DNA of 64,000 bases. It comes from Vannielia litorea (lineage in GTDB: Bacteria; Pseudomonadota; Alphaproteobacteria; Rhodobacterales; Rhodobacteraceae). Below are positions 35,027 through 43,166 of the stretch, one piece after another (the first letter of the stretch is position 1; every line of letters starts with the position of its first letter). The DNA lies in assembly GCF_019801175.1 (NCBI RefSeq), contig NZ_JAHVJR010000003.1, positions 1 to 64,000 on the forward strand. Reading direction: 5' to 3'. The notes under the pieces were generated by a model that was not told where the DNA came from, made no database searches, and worked only from the letters and a program-made list of their open reading frames with translations. The position numbers and the translations under genes were made by a program.

Positions 35027-35662
35027 TCAAATCCGCAGGAACCTCTGAGCCACCCGCGGCATCCAGCCGGAAAACCGCAGCGGCGCATCGGTGGCGGCAA
35101 GGCAGATGCAGGGCGCGCCCGCGTCAGCCACCGGCGTATGCTCGAGGCTATCATCGGCCACTTCCACATCACCGGGGCCAAACCGCCCCGTCTCGTCCGA
35201 GAAGCTGCCCGAGAGCACCAGCGTCAGCTCCAGCCCATTGTGCCCGTGGTCCGGCACCGCCACGCCCGCCGGAATGTGCAGCAGCCGCACCGAGCCTTCT
35301 GGCCCCGCGTGCAAGATCCGCTGCCGCACCATCGCATTGCCAAACCGCCAGCGCGGCGCGCGGCCCTTCAGGGCCTCCATCACCGGGCCGGGGTAGCAGC
35401 CGTTGCGCACAGCCGCAGGCGCCTCATTGCGCGGAAGATCCAGCCCCGCAAGGGTGGCCTCCAGCACCGCGTCGTCCACCGCCACATTGGCGCTGGTTTC
35501 CAGCACTGCGCCACCCATCGCTTCATGGGCCTCCACCGCCGCGCGGCAGTCGTCGCACATCGAGATATGTGTGGCCACTACCAGCGCAAACGGCTCGGGC
35601 AGGGTGCCCGCCGCATAGGCCGCGATCAGCGGCTCCGTCAGGTGATGCTCAATCTTGTCCAT
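35027..35662 (-). CDS. chrR: ChrR-family anti-sigma factor with cupin domain
   Basis: This 211-residue protein has an N-terminal zinc anti-sigma domain with HxxxCxxC (H32, C36, C39 in ATHISMCDDC). A C-terminal cupin domain follows (about residues 105-205), including VPDHGHNGLELTLVLSGSFSDETGRF. In Rhodobacter sphaeroides ChrR holds sigma-E inactive until singlet oxygen appears. It overlaps rpoE by 14 nt, the usual sigma/anti-sigma coupling. Confidence 0.93.
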   Translation of the reverse strand: MDKIEHHLTEPLIAAYAAGTLPEPFALVVATHISMCDDCRAAVEAHEAMGGAVLETSANVAVDDAVLEATLAGLDLPRNEAPAAVRNGCYPGPVMEALKGRAPRWRFGNAMVRQRILHAGPEGSVRLLHIPAGVAVPDHGHNGLELTLVLSGSFSDETGRFGPGDVEVADDSLEHTPVADAGAPCICLAATDAPLRFSGWMPRVAQRFLRI

Positions 35663-36254
35663 CGTCCGGGCTCCTAAGCCCCCTCAGTTCATGCCTCAAC
35701 CGCTCCAGTCCCAGCCGGATGCGGCTCTTGATCGTTCCCATCGGAAGCCCGGTGGCCTCCGACAACTCCTGATGCGTCAGCTCGCCCAAATAGGCGCGCT
35801 CAATCGCTTCCCGCTGCGCCGGGGCCAGCGTTTCCAGCGCCACCCTCAGCTTGCGGGCCTCCTGTTCCAGCGCCACGACCTGCCCTGCATCAGGCTCGGT
35901 CCCGGGCTCTTCCTTCAACTCCTCCGGCATCGGCCGCGCCTCGCGCCGGAGCATGTCGATCCGCGCATTGCGCGCGATGGTAAAGATCCACGCCGCCACC
36001 CCGGCCCGGTGCGGATCGAACAGCCGCGCCTTGTGCCAGACCCGCAGCATCACCTCCTGCACCACCTCGTCGGCCATGGCCGGGCTGCACCCGCCCTTGA
36101 TCACGAGGCCCTTCACCCGCGGCGCGAACCGCCGGAAAAGCGCGGCAAAGGCAGCCCGGTCGCGCTGGTCGCGCACCGCAAGCATCAGCCGTGTCTCTTC
36201 TCCAATCGTTTCCACCCGCGCCCCGTTACGTCCCCGGTTCTGTGGGGGCATCAT
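35649..36254 (-). CDS. rpoE: ECF sigma factor RpoE (ChrR-controlled)
   Basis: This 201-residue protein has sigma-2 (DRAAFAALFRRFAPRVKGLVIKGG, DEVVQEVMLRVWHKARLFDPHRAGVAAWIFTIARNARIDMLRRE) and sigma-4 (LAPAQREAIERAYLGELTHQELSEATGLPMGTIKSRIRLGLERLRHEL). It is closest to ECF11 RpoE. I chose the ATG at 36254. A sigma-E-like promoter at 36304-36333 predicts transcription starting near 36297, which excludes the more upstream start at 36299. Confidence 0.92.
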   Translation of the reverse strand: MMPPQNRGRNGARVETIGEETRLMLAVRDQRDRAAFAALFRRFAPRVKGLVIKGGCSPAMADEVVQEVMLRVWHKARLFDPHRAGVAAWIFTIARNARIDMLRREARPMPEELKEEPGTEPDAGQVVALEQEARKLRVALETLAPAQREAIERAYLGELTHQELSEATGLPMGTIKSRIRLGLERLRHELRGLRSPDDGQD

Positions 36255-36303
36255 CGCAGGCTCACATGGCTCTGCAAGATCGGGCAAGGCATTCAACATG
36301 CAC

Positions 36304-36333
36304 CGTCTACGCACTACCTCGCCTCCCGGATCA
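36304..36333 (-). promoter_or_regulatory. Sigma-E-like autoregulatory promoter of rpoE-chrR
   Basis: On the minus strand TGATCC (36333-36328), an 18-nt spacer ending GTGCG, and TAGACG (36309-36304) match the TGATCC-type -35 known for R. sphaeroides sigma-E. It predicts a leader of about 43 nt before the chosen ATG. Confidence 0.6.
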
Positions 36334-36375
36334 AAAAAACTTGCACCTCGGCCCGGGCGGCCTCACGGTCGGCCC

Positions 36376-37404
36376 ATGCAGACCAGACGGATCATCCACA
36401 CCGTTTCCGCCCACGCCGAGGGCGAGGTGGGCGATGTCATCACCGGCGGCGTATCCCCGCCACCGGGCGAGACGCTCTGGGAGCAGTCCCGCTGGATCGC
36501 GGCGGATGGCACCCTGCGCAACCTCATGCTGAACGAGCCGCGCGGCGGGGTATTTCGCCACGTCAACCTGCTGGTCCCGCCCAAGCACCCTGAGGCTGAC
36601 GCCGCCTTCATCATCATGGAGCCGGAGGATACGCCGCCGATGTCCGGCTCCAACTCCATCTGCGTCTCCACCGTGCTGCTCGATACCGGCATCCTTCCAA
36701 TGACCGAGCCCGAAACCCATATCACGTTGGAGGCTCCGGGCGGGCTTGTCCGCGTGCGGGCCGAGTGTTCCGGCGGAAAAGCCCGGCGCATCTTTGTCGA
36801 GAACCTGCCCAGCTTTGCCGCCCGGCTCGATGCGCCGCTGGAGGTCGAGGGCATGGGCACCCTCACCGTCGATACCGCCTTCGGCGGCGACAGCTTCGTG
36901 GTGGTCGATGCAAAGGCCCTCGGTTTCGCGCTCACCCCCGATGAGGCTCGCGACCTTGCCCGCCTTGGCACAAAGCTCTCCGACGCCGCCACCGAGCAGC
37001 TCGGCTTCACCCACCCCACGCTGCCCGACTGGCAGCACATTTCCTTCTGCCTCTTCGCCGCGCCGGTCGCGCGTGAGGGCAGTGCGCTCACCTCCCGCGC
37101 CGCCGTGGCCATCCGTCCCGGCAAGATCGACCGTTCGCCCACCGGCACCGCGCTCTCCGCCCGCATGGCCCTGCTCCATGCCCGCGGCGAGATGAAGGAG
37201 GGCGAGCGCCTCACCGTCTCCTCGGTGATCGATAGCACCTTTTCCGGCCGCATCCTCGGCACCACCACCCTCGGCGGCACACCTGCCATCCGGCCCGAGA
37301 TTTCGGGGCGCGGCTGGGTCACCGGCACACACCAACACTTCATCGATCCAACCGATCCATGGCCCGAGGGTTACCGCCTGACCGACACATGGGGCGCGGG
37401 TTGA
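36376..37404 (+). CDS. Proline-racemase-superfamily protein with Ser/Thr active-site pair
   Basis: This 342-residue protein has the superfamily N-terminus (RRIIHTVSAHAEGEVGDVITGG), the motif MEPEDTPPMSGSNSIC, the FGGDSFVVVDAKALG segment and DRSPTGTALSARMALLHARGE. The positions of the two catalytic cysteines hold Ser90 and Thr256. Known members use Cys/Cys (racemase, epimerase), Cys/Thr (trans-3-hydroxyproline dehydratase) or Ser/Cys. So ordinary racemase chemistry is unlikely as written. It lies between rpoE and the lipid operon, with no recognised ribosome site. Confidence 0.82.
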   Translation: MQTRRIIHTVSAHAEGEVGDVITGGVSPPPGETLWEQSRWIAADGTLRNLMLNEPRGGVFRHVNLLVPPKHPEADAAFIIMEPEDTPPMSGSNSICVSTVLLDTGILPMTEPETHITLEAPGGLVRVRAECSGGKARRIFVENLPSFAARLDAPLEVEGMGTLTVDTAFGGDSFVVVDAKALGFALTPDEARDLARLGTKLSDAATEQLGFTHPTLPDWQHISFCLFAAPVAREGSALTSRAAVAIRPGKIDRSPTGTALSARMALLHARGEMKEGERLTVSSVIDSTFSGRILGTTTLGGTPAIRPEISGRGWVTGTHQHFIDPTDPWPEGYRLTDTWGAG

Positions 37405-37424
37405 GCACGGGCCGAAACTATTTC

Positions 37425-37454
37425 TGAACCAACCCCGTGACTTCTGCGTAACCC
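37425..37454 (+). promoter_or_regulatory. Sigma-E-like promoter of the lipid-modification operon
   Basis: TGAACC (37425-37430), an 18-nt spacer ending CTGCG, and TAACCC (37449-37454) repeat the layout found before rpoE, including the same spacer length. It predicts transcription from about 37461, 24 nt before the FAD gene. Confidence 0.55.
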
Positions 37455-37484
37455 TTTGGACAACAGCAGAAACCGGGGAGCCCC

Positions 37485-38777
37485 ATGTCGCTCGACGCCA
37501 CACGCCAGCCAGCCCGCCGCATCGCCATCGTCGGCGGCGGCATCTCGGGGCTCGCCTCCGCCTACCTGCTCGCCCGCGACCATCACGTCACGCTCTACGA
37601 GGCCGCGCCGCGCCTCGGTGGCCATGCCCGCACCGTGAACGCCGGGCGGCACGGCACCCAACCGGTCGATACCGGCTTCATCGTGTTCAACTACGTGACC
37701 TACCCGCACCTCACCGCAATGTTCCGCGATCTCGAGGTTCCGGTTGAACCGTCCGACATGTCCTTCGGCGCTACCATCGACGGCGGGCGCATCGAATATG
37801 GCCTGCGCGACCTCTCTGCGCTGACCGCGCAAAAGCGCAACCTCGCCCGGCCCGCCTATTGGCAGATGATCCGCGATATCCTGCGCTTCAATTCCCGCGC
37901 CGAAGCCACCGCCAAGGATGAGGCCGCCACTGTGGCCGATCTGATGGATGATCTCGCGCTGGGCGACTGGTTCCGCCGCTACTACCTGACGCCGCTATGC
38001 GGCGCGATCTGGTCCACCCCGCCCTCCGAGATCGTCAACTTTCCGGCGCGCGCCCTGCTCCAGTTCTTCCGCAACCACGCGCTGCTCTCCGCGTCGGGCC
38101 AGCACCAGTGGTACACCGTCTCGGGCGGCTCCCGCAGCTATGTCGAGCGGGTCACCGAGCATCTCACCGCGCAGGGCGTGGCGCTGCGCCCCGGCACCCC
38201 CGTCACCAGCGTGCAGCGCGACCCGGCAGGCGTGACCATTCACGCCGAGGGCTGCGACCCCGCCCGCTATGACGAGGTGATCCTCGCCACCCATTCCGAC
38301 GTGGCGCTCAAACTGCTCGCCCAGCCCGATGCCGCCGAGCAGGCCGCCCTCTCCGCCATCCGCTTCCAGGATAACGAGATGACTCTGCACGCTGACACAT
38401 CGCAGATGCCCCAGCGCCGTGCCGTGTGGTCGTCCTGGGTCTACAAGGCCGAAACCGGCCGCGACGAGCCTGCCATCGGCGTGACCTACTGGATGAATCG
38501 GCTGCAAAACATCGACCCTGCCGATCCGCTCTTCGTCTCGCTCAACCCCGCCCGCTCGGTGGCCGAGCACCTGATCTACGATCAAAAGACCTTCCGCCAC
38601 CCTGTTTTCGACGGCCCGGCGCTCAATGCCCAGCAGCAACTCCGCCGGATGCAGGGCCGCAACCGCACATGGTTCGCCGGAGCATGGACGCGTCACGGCT
38701 TCCACGAAGACGGTTTCGCCTCCGCCGTGCGCATCGCCCGCGAGATGGAGCGTAGCCGCGCTCTGGTGGCCGCATGA
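37485..38777 (+). CDS. FAD-dependent oxidoreductase (amine-oxidase/desaturase-like)
   Basis: This 430-residue protein opens with a dinucleotide-binding fold (RRIAIVGGGISGLASAYLLARDHHVTLYEAAPRLGGHARTV). It continues with DTGFIVFNYVTYPHLTAMFRDL and the late RTWFAGAWTRHGFHEDGFASAVRIA FAD motif. It belongs to the group found beside CFA-like methyltransferases and DUF1365. A role as the methyl-lipid desaturase of furan fatty acid synthesis (UfaD-like) is my inference from context. The ATG follows GGGGAG. Confidence 0.85.
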   Translation: MSLDATRQPARRIAIVGGGISGLASAYLLARDHHVTLYEAAPRLGGHARTVNAGRHGTQPVDTGFIVFNYVTYPHLTAMFRDLEVPVEPSDMSFGATIDGGRIEYGLRDLSALTAQKRNLARPAYWQMIRDILRFNSRAEATAKDEAATVADLMDDLALGDWFRRYYLTPLCGAIWSTPPSEIVNFPARALLQFFRNHALLSASGQHQWYTVSGGSRSYVERVTEHLTAQGVALRPGTPVTSVQRDPAGVTIHAEGCDPARYDEVILATHSDVALKLLAQPDAAEQAALSAIRFQDNEMTLHADTSQMPQRRAVWSSWVYKAETGRDEPAIGVTYWMNRLQNIDPADPLFVSLNPARSVAEHLIYDQKTFRHPVFDGPALNAQQQLRRMQGRNRTWFAGAWTRHGFHEDGFASAVRIAREMERSRALVAA

Positions 38778-39541
38778 CGGCACCCGAACACCTGCGCGGT
38801 TCCACCACGCACATCCGCCACGGCGGGCCGGAGCATCGCTTTACCTACGGCGTCGACTACGTGCTGATCGACCCCAAGGGCGAGGCGCCCGGTCCCCGGC
38901 TGTTCTCGCGCGATCGCTTCAACCTGTGGTCCGTGCGCCGGGCCGATCATGGCGGCGGCACCGAGCGGGGCAGGGGCCACGGCCCGGCATGGGTGCGCTC
39001 CCGGCTGGCCGAGGCCGGGGCACCCGAGGGCCTTGCTCTCCGCCTCCTGACCCAGCCGCGCTGGCTGGGCTATGGCTTCAACCCGGTGAGCTTCTGGCTG
39101 GCGCTGGAGGGCGAGCACCTCCGCGCCGTCATCGCCGAGGTCGAAACGCCCTTTGGCGACCGCCACAGCTACCTCTGCCACCGCCCTGACTTCGCGCCAA
39201 TCACCCCCGGCGACCGGATCACCACGCCCAAGGCGCTGCACGTCTCGCCGTTCCAAGAGGTCAAAGGCGGCTACGCCTTCGAGTTTGCCTTCCGCCCCGA
39301 CCGCCTCACCATTCGTATCATCCACACCAACGGCAACCGCGGCCTCACGGCCACCCTCAGCGGCCCCCGTGCCCCCTTGACCAGCCGCGCCATTGCCGCC
39401 GCCACCCTGCGCCGCCCGTTCGGCGCCGCCCGGACCATGGCGCTGATCCATTGGCAGGCCCTCAAACTCCGGCTGAAAGGCGCACCCTACCGTCGCCGCC
39501 CCTTGCCGCCCGAAAAGGAAATCACCCCATGCTCTTCCTGA
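38774..39541 (+). CDS. DUF1365 family protein
   Basis: This 255-residue protein matches DUF1365: HIRHGGPEHRFTYGVDYVLIDP, the LLTQPRWLGYGFNPVSFWLALEGE core, VAEVETPFGDRHSYLC-like and KALHVSPFQEVKGGYAFEFAFRPDRLTIRI. The reaction is unknown; the family sits almost always between an FAD oxidoreductase and a CFA-like methyltransferase, as here. It overlaps both neighbours (4 and 13 nt). Confidence 0.88.
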   Translation: MTAPEHLRGSTTHIRHGGPEHRFTYGVDYVLIDPKGEAPGPRLFSRDRFNLWSVRRADHGGGTERGRGHGPAWVRSRLAEAGAPEGLALRLLTQPRWLGYGFNPVSFWLALEGEHLRAVIAEVETPFGDRHSYLCHRPDFAPITPGDRITTPKALHVSPFQEVKGGYAFEFAFRPDRLTIRIIHTNGNRGLTATLSGPRAPLTSRAIAAATLRRPFGAARTMALIHWQALKLRLKGAPYRRRPLPPEKEITPCSS

Positions 39542-40689
39542 CCAACCGCGTGAAGCGCGAATTTCTGGACACCTGCGAAAGCATCGCGCGCGGGTCGCTG
39601 ACACTGCGCACGCCCGAGGGCGAAGTGCTGCACTTCGGCTCCGGCCAGCCCGAGGCCGAGCTGCACCTGCACGACTGGTCCGTGGTCACCGCGCTGGCCG
39701 CACGGGGCGATATCGGATTTGGCGAAACCTACGTCGAGGGCCTGTGGGACAGCCCCGACATCGCTGCTTTCATCCACTTCGCCTGCCTCAATCTCACCGA
39801 GGTCGAGGCCTTCGCCTACCCGTCCTTCTGGGCCACCCTGCGTTACCGCCTCGTCGACACGCTCCTGCGCGCCAACACGCCCCGGCAGGCCGCCCGCAAC
39901 ATCCGCTCGCACTACGACGTGGGCAACGAGTTCTACCAGCTCTGGCTGGACGAAAGCATGACCTACAGCTCCGCCCTCTACGCCGAGGGCGAAACTGACC
40001 TCCAGCGCGCCCAGCATCGCAAGTATGATCGTATTCTCGACCGTCTCTCCGGCCACGGCGACCGCGTGCTCGAGATCGGCTGCGGCTGGGGCGGCTTTGC
40101 CGAACGCGCCGCCGACCGGGGCCATAACGTGAAGGGGCTCACCATCTCGCCCGCGCAAAAAGGCTACGCCGACGCCCGGCTCGATGGCCGCGCCGAGATC
40201 GTGCTGCAAGATTACCGCCACGAGCGCGGCACCTATGACAACATCGTTTCCATCGAGATGATCGAGGCCGTGGGCCAGCGCTACTGGCCGCAGTACTTCG
40301 CCACTCTAAAGCAGAGCCTCTCCGAACAGGGCCGCGCTGTGATCCAGGCCATCACCGTGCCCGACAGCTACTTCGACATCTACCGCAAGAGCTCCGACTA
40401 CATCCGCCACTACACCTTCCCCGGCGGCATGCTGCTCTCCCCCGGGCAAATCGCCAAGCAGGCGCAGGCGGCGGGGCTGCGGGTGGTCGAAAGCTTCGAT
40501 TTCGGCACCGACTACGCCCGCACCTGTGCCACTTGGGCCGATCGGATGCAGGAGAACCGAGGCAAGATCATGCAGCTCGGCCACGGCGAGCGCTTCCTGC
40601 GCACGTGGCACTACTACCTCGCCATCTGCGCCGGGGCCTTCACCGCCGGGCAAACCAGCGTGTCACAGGTGGAGCTGGCCCATGCCTGA
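39529..40689 (+). CDS. CFA-synthase-family SAM methyltransferase
   Basis: This 386-residue protein has the cyclopropane-fatty-acid-synthase core: IRSHYDVGNEFYQLWLDESMTYSSALY, SAM-binding VLEIGCGWGGFAE, SIEMIEAVGQRYWPQYF and YIRHYTFPGGMLLS. It likely methylates unsaturated phospholipid acyl chains; UfaM-type (methyl-branched) and Cfa-type (cyclopropane) products cannot be told apart here. The ATG at 39529, inside the end of the DUF1365 gene, follows AAAAGGAA. Confidence 0.88.
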   Translation: MLFLTNRVKREFLDTCESIARGSLTLRTPEGEVLHFGSGQPEAELHLHDWSVVTALAARGDIGFGETYVEGLWDSPDIAAFIHFACLNLTEVEAFAYPSFWATLRYRLVDTLLRANTPRQAARNIRSHYDVGNEFYQLWLDESMTYSSALYAEGETDLQRAQHRKYDRILDRLSGHGDRVLEIGCGWGGFAERAADRGHNVKGLTISPAQKGYADARLDGRAEIVLQDYRHERGTYDNIVSIEMIEAVGQRYWPQYFATLKQSLSEQGRAVIQAITVPDSYFDIYRKSSDYIRHYTFPGGMLLSPGQIAKQAQAAGLRVVESFDFGTDYARTCATWADRMQENRGKIMQLGHGERFLRTWHYYLAICAGAFTAGQTSVSQVELAHA

Positions 40690-41293
40690 TCTCGTCTGGG
40701 GCATCCTCATCGGCCTCGCAGTCGCCCTCCTCGTCCGCTTCGTGCTGGGCCGCCTCACCAGCTTCCGCGCCCAGCGGGTCGAGGATTATGCCGAGACCAC
40801 CCCCGCCTTCAAGATCACCCGCCACCTCGGCGGCGCGATGGAATGCGAGGGCCTCATTCACGGCCCGCGCGGCCGCGTGGTGAGCCGTTTCACCGCCCGG
40901 ATGGAAGGCAGCTGGACTGGCCGCGCCGGCACCCTCCGCGAGCACTTCACCTATGCAGACGGCTCCACACAGGAGCGCGAATGGGCGATCAACATGATCG
41001 ACGATGAGAGGTTCGAAGCCACCGCCGACGACATCATCGGCGCCGCCGAGGGCCGCATCTCTGGTGGCGCGCTGCTCATGCGCTACCGCCTGCGCCTGCC
41101 CGAGGATGCCGGCGGCCATGTGCTGAACGTGACCGACTGGCTCTACCTCACGCCCAGCGGCGTCATCCTCAACCGCTCCGAGATGCGCAAGTTCGGCCTC
41201 AAGGTCGCCGAGCTGACCGCCACCATGCGCCCCGCCCGCGCGGAAGAACGTGCCGTCGAGCCCAGGCAGGCCAAAGCCGAGGCCGCAGCATGA
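40682..41293 (+). CDS. DUF3833 family protein
   Basis: This 203-residue protein has an N-terminal membrane anchor (LVWGILIGLAVALLVRFVLG). A beta-rich domain follows, with FTARMEGSWTGRAGTLREHFTYADGSTQEREWAI and LNVTDWLYLTPSGVILNRSEMRKFGLKVAELT, the DUF3833 pattern. The function is unknown; these proteins recur in CFA/DUF1365 clusters. It overlaps both neighbours (8 and 4 nt). Confidence 0.8.
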   Translation: MPDLVWGILIGLAVALLVRFVLGRLTSFRAQRVEDYAETTPAFKITRHLGGAMECEGLIHGPRGRVVSRFTARMEGSWTGRAGTLREHFTYADGSTQEREWAINMIDDERFEATADDIIGAAEGRISGGALLMRYRLRLPEDAGGHVLNVTDWLYLTPSGVILNRSEMRKFGLKVAELTATMRPARAEERAVEPRQAKAEAAA

Positions 41294-42015
41294 GCCTTTC
41301 CGGCGAACGTATCTGGATCATCGGCGCCAGCTCCGGCCTAGGCGCCGCGCTGGCCCGCGCCCTCTCTGCCGAAGGCGCCAGCCTGTTGCTCTCCGCCCGC
41401 AGCGAAGAGCCACTGCAGGAGCTGGCAGGCGAGTTGGGCGAGGCGCGGGTCATCCCCTTCGACGTGACCGATGCCGCCGCAACCGCCAAGGCCGCCGAGG
41501 CAGCGGGTGCCCCCGATGTGCTGGTCTATTGCGCGGGTTTCTACGAGCCCGTCGAGGCCACCGACTGGCAAAGCGAGGCGGTGGTGAAGATGGCCGATAC
41601 CAACTTCACCGGCGCGCTCCGCGTGCTGGGGGCGGCCCTGCCCGCCATGCTCGCCCGCGGCTCCGGCCAGATCACCCTCATCGGCTCCCTCTCGGGCTTT
41701 CGCGGCCTGCCCGGCGCGGTTGGCTACGGCGCCTCCAAGGCCGGGCTGATGCACCTCGCCGAGAATCTGCGCGCCGACCTCAAGGGCACCGGCCTCACCG
41801 TGCAGCGGGTAAACCCCGGCTTCATCGCCACCCGGCTCACGGAGAAGAACGAGTTCGACATGCCGCAGATCATGTCGCCCGAGGCCGCCGCCGAGCGGGT
41901 CGTCGCCGCAATGAAATCCGGCCGCTTCTCCACCAGCTTCCCCGCGCCCTTCGCATGGCTCTTCACCGCAGGGCGCGCTCTGCCGCTCGGCCTCTGGCAG
42001 AGGATCTTCGGCTGA
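41290..42015 (+). CDS. Short-chain dehydrogenase/reductase
   Basis: This 241-residue SDR has the cofactor motif GASSGLGAALARALS near the N-terminus, an NAG-like YCAGFYE, the catalytic serine in LIGSLSG, and Y-x3-K in YGASKAGLMH. The substrate is unknown. As last gene of the sigma-E-linked operon it may act on a lipid intermediate; that is inference. It overlaps the DUF3833 stop by 4 nt and converges with sixA. Confidence 0.87.
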   Translation: MSLSGERIWIIGASSGLGAALARALSAEGASLLLSARSEEPLQELAGELGEARVIPFDVTDAAATAKAAEAAGAPDVLVYCAGFYEPVEATDWQSEAVVKMADTNFTGALRVLGAALPAMLARGSGQITLIGSLSGFRGLPGAVGYGASKAGLMHLAENLRADLKGTGLTVQRVNPGFIATRLTEKNEFDMPQIMSPEAAAERVVAAMKSGRFSTSFPAPFAWLFTAGRALPLGLWQRIFG

Positions 42016-42024
42016 CCTCTGCCC

Positions 42025-42531
42025 TCAGGCGTGGGGGCTGGAGTTCTCGATGTCGTGCGGGGTCAGAAAGTGCAGCACCCGGCCCTGCCGCGGCGCCAGA
42101 TCGGCCCAGTCGTCGATGTCGAACTCCGCTACGGTGAGCGCGCAGGTCGGATAATCGCCAAACCGGCTGTGAACCGGCGCATTGCGCACCATCATCGCCG
42201 CCAGCGCGCCCATGCCGGGGTTGTGGCCCACCATCATCAGCCGCTTGCCCTTGGCCCCCTGCAGCGCAGTCAGCATCCTGTCCGGCCCGGCGTGGTAGAG
42301 CCCGGGCGAATACTTCACATCCGCCTCCAGCATCATCCGCTCCCATGTTTCTACCGTCCGTGCGGCGGCGGAACAGAGCACCACATCAGGGGCAAGATCC
42401 TTGGCGCGAATCCAGTCGCCCATCGCCTGCGCCCCGCGCCGCCCGCGGTCGTTCAACGCGCGGTCGAAGTCATCGGCAAGCGGGTCATCCCAGCTAGATT
42501 TTGCGTGGCGGAGAAGCATGAGCTGACGCAT
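42025..42531 (-). CDS. sixA: SixA-like histidine phosphatase
   Basis: This 168-residue protein has the RHG-type motif LLRHAKSSWDDP near the start and a late GHNPGMGALA, giving the two histidines of the histidine-phosphatase fold. This is the SixA class, which removes phosphate from phosphohistidine. The ATG at 42531 overlaps the stop of the Fe-S gene (TGATG); a TTG 3 nt upstream is possible. Confidence 0.82.
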   Translation of the reverse strand: MRQLMLLRHAKSSWDDPLADDFDRALNDRGRRGAQAMGDWIRAKDLAPDVVLCSAAARTVETWERMMLEADVKYSPGLYHAGPDRMLTALQGAKGKRLMMVGHNPGMGALAAMMVRNAPVHSRFGDYPTCALTVAEFDIDDWADLAPRQGRVLHFLTPHDIENSSPHA

Positions 42532-43166
42532 CAATTCGTCCCGGGTCTGTGAAAATGAGCCATGTGAAATGCCGATTGCGCCTCCACCCTAGGGAAGGTC
42601 GCGGAGACAGGGCAAGCCCTTCTGACCTTGCAGCCCCGGCCAAGGCAATCGGCCCCTTCAGCGGTGTCGAGATAGGCGTGGCAGGCGGCGGTGTCGTAGC
42701 CCTCGGGTGAGAGCGCGCCAACCGGGCAGGCACTCAGACAGGGCGCGGCGCAGGCCTCGCAGGGGCGGGGGGCGTCTGCCTCCGGCAAGGCCAGCGTCTC
42801 GGCAAAGCGCAGCGCGCCCCGAAAGCTCGCCCAAAGCCCTGCCCGGTCATGCACCAGCAGCCGCACCGGGCTCTCCCAGCAGCGGCCCGTGGCCTGCGCC
42901 CAGCTCTGAAACGGGTGCCAAGGCGGCCCGTCGAAGGGAAAGAGCGGCTCCGCGCCAAGCGCCTCGGCCATGCTGCCGATCACCCGGCGCGACCAACGGT
43001 CCATCGGGTCATCGCCATGGGCGAACTCGGGCGCGGCGGTGACATGCTCCCAAACGCCCGCACCAGGGCCGAGCAGCAGCAGCGTGCCGCCGCCTTCGGG
43101 GTGGAACCCGCCATAGATTTCAAGGTGATGCTGCGCCGCCAGACGGGCCGCTGCCTTGTAGGTCAC
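42531..43166 (-). CDS. Double [4Fe-4S]-type ferredoxin-like protein
   Basis: This 211-residue protein has no obvious export signal. Its C-terminal half has cysteine clusters CEACAAPCLSACPV and, about 30 residues later, CLGRGCKVRRACPV. This resembles the ferredoxin-like domain of QueG-type proteins, but no cobalamin domain is present. The N-terminal half is unassigned. It lies between argB (4-nt overlap) and sixA (1-nt overlap), so the three are coupled. Confidence 0.72.
   Translation of the reverse strand: MTYKAAARLAAQHHLEIYGGFHPEGGGTLLLLGPGAGVWEHVTAAPEFAHGDDPMDRWSRRVIGSMAEALGAEPLFPFDGPPWHPFQSWAQATGRCWESPVRLLVHDRAGLWASFRGALRFAETLALPEADAPRPCEACAAPCLSACPVGALSPEGYDTAACHAYLDTAEGADCLGRGCKVRRACPVSATFPRVEAQSAFHMAHFHRPGTN

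Noticed and set aside
36255..36314. Longer N-terminus for rpoE starting at 36314 or 36299
   Set aside because: The sigma-E-like promoter at 36304-36333 would start transcription near 36297, at or downstream of those codons, and the extra residues are not family-like.
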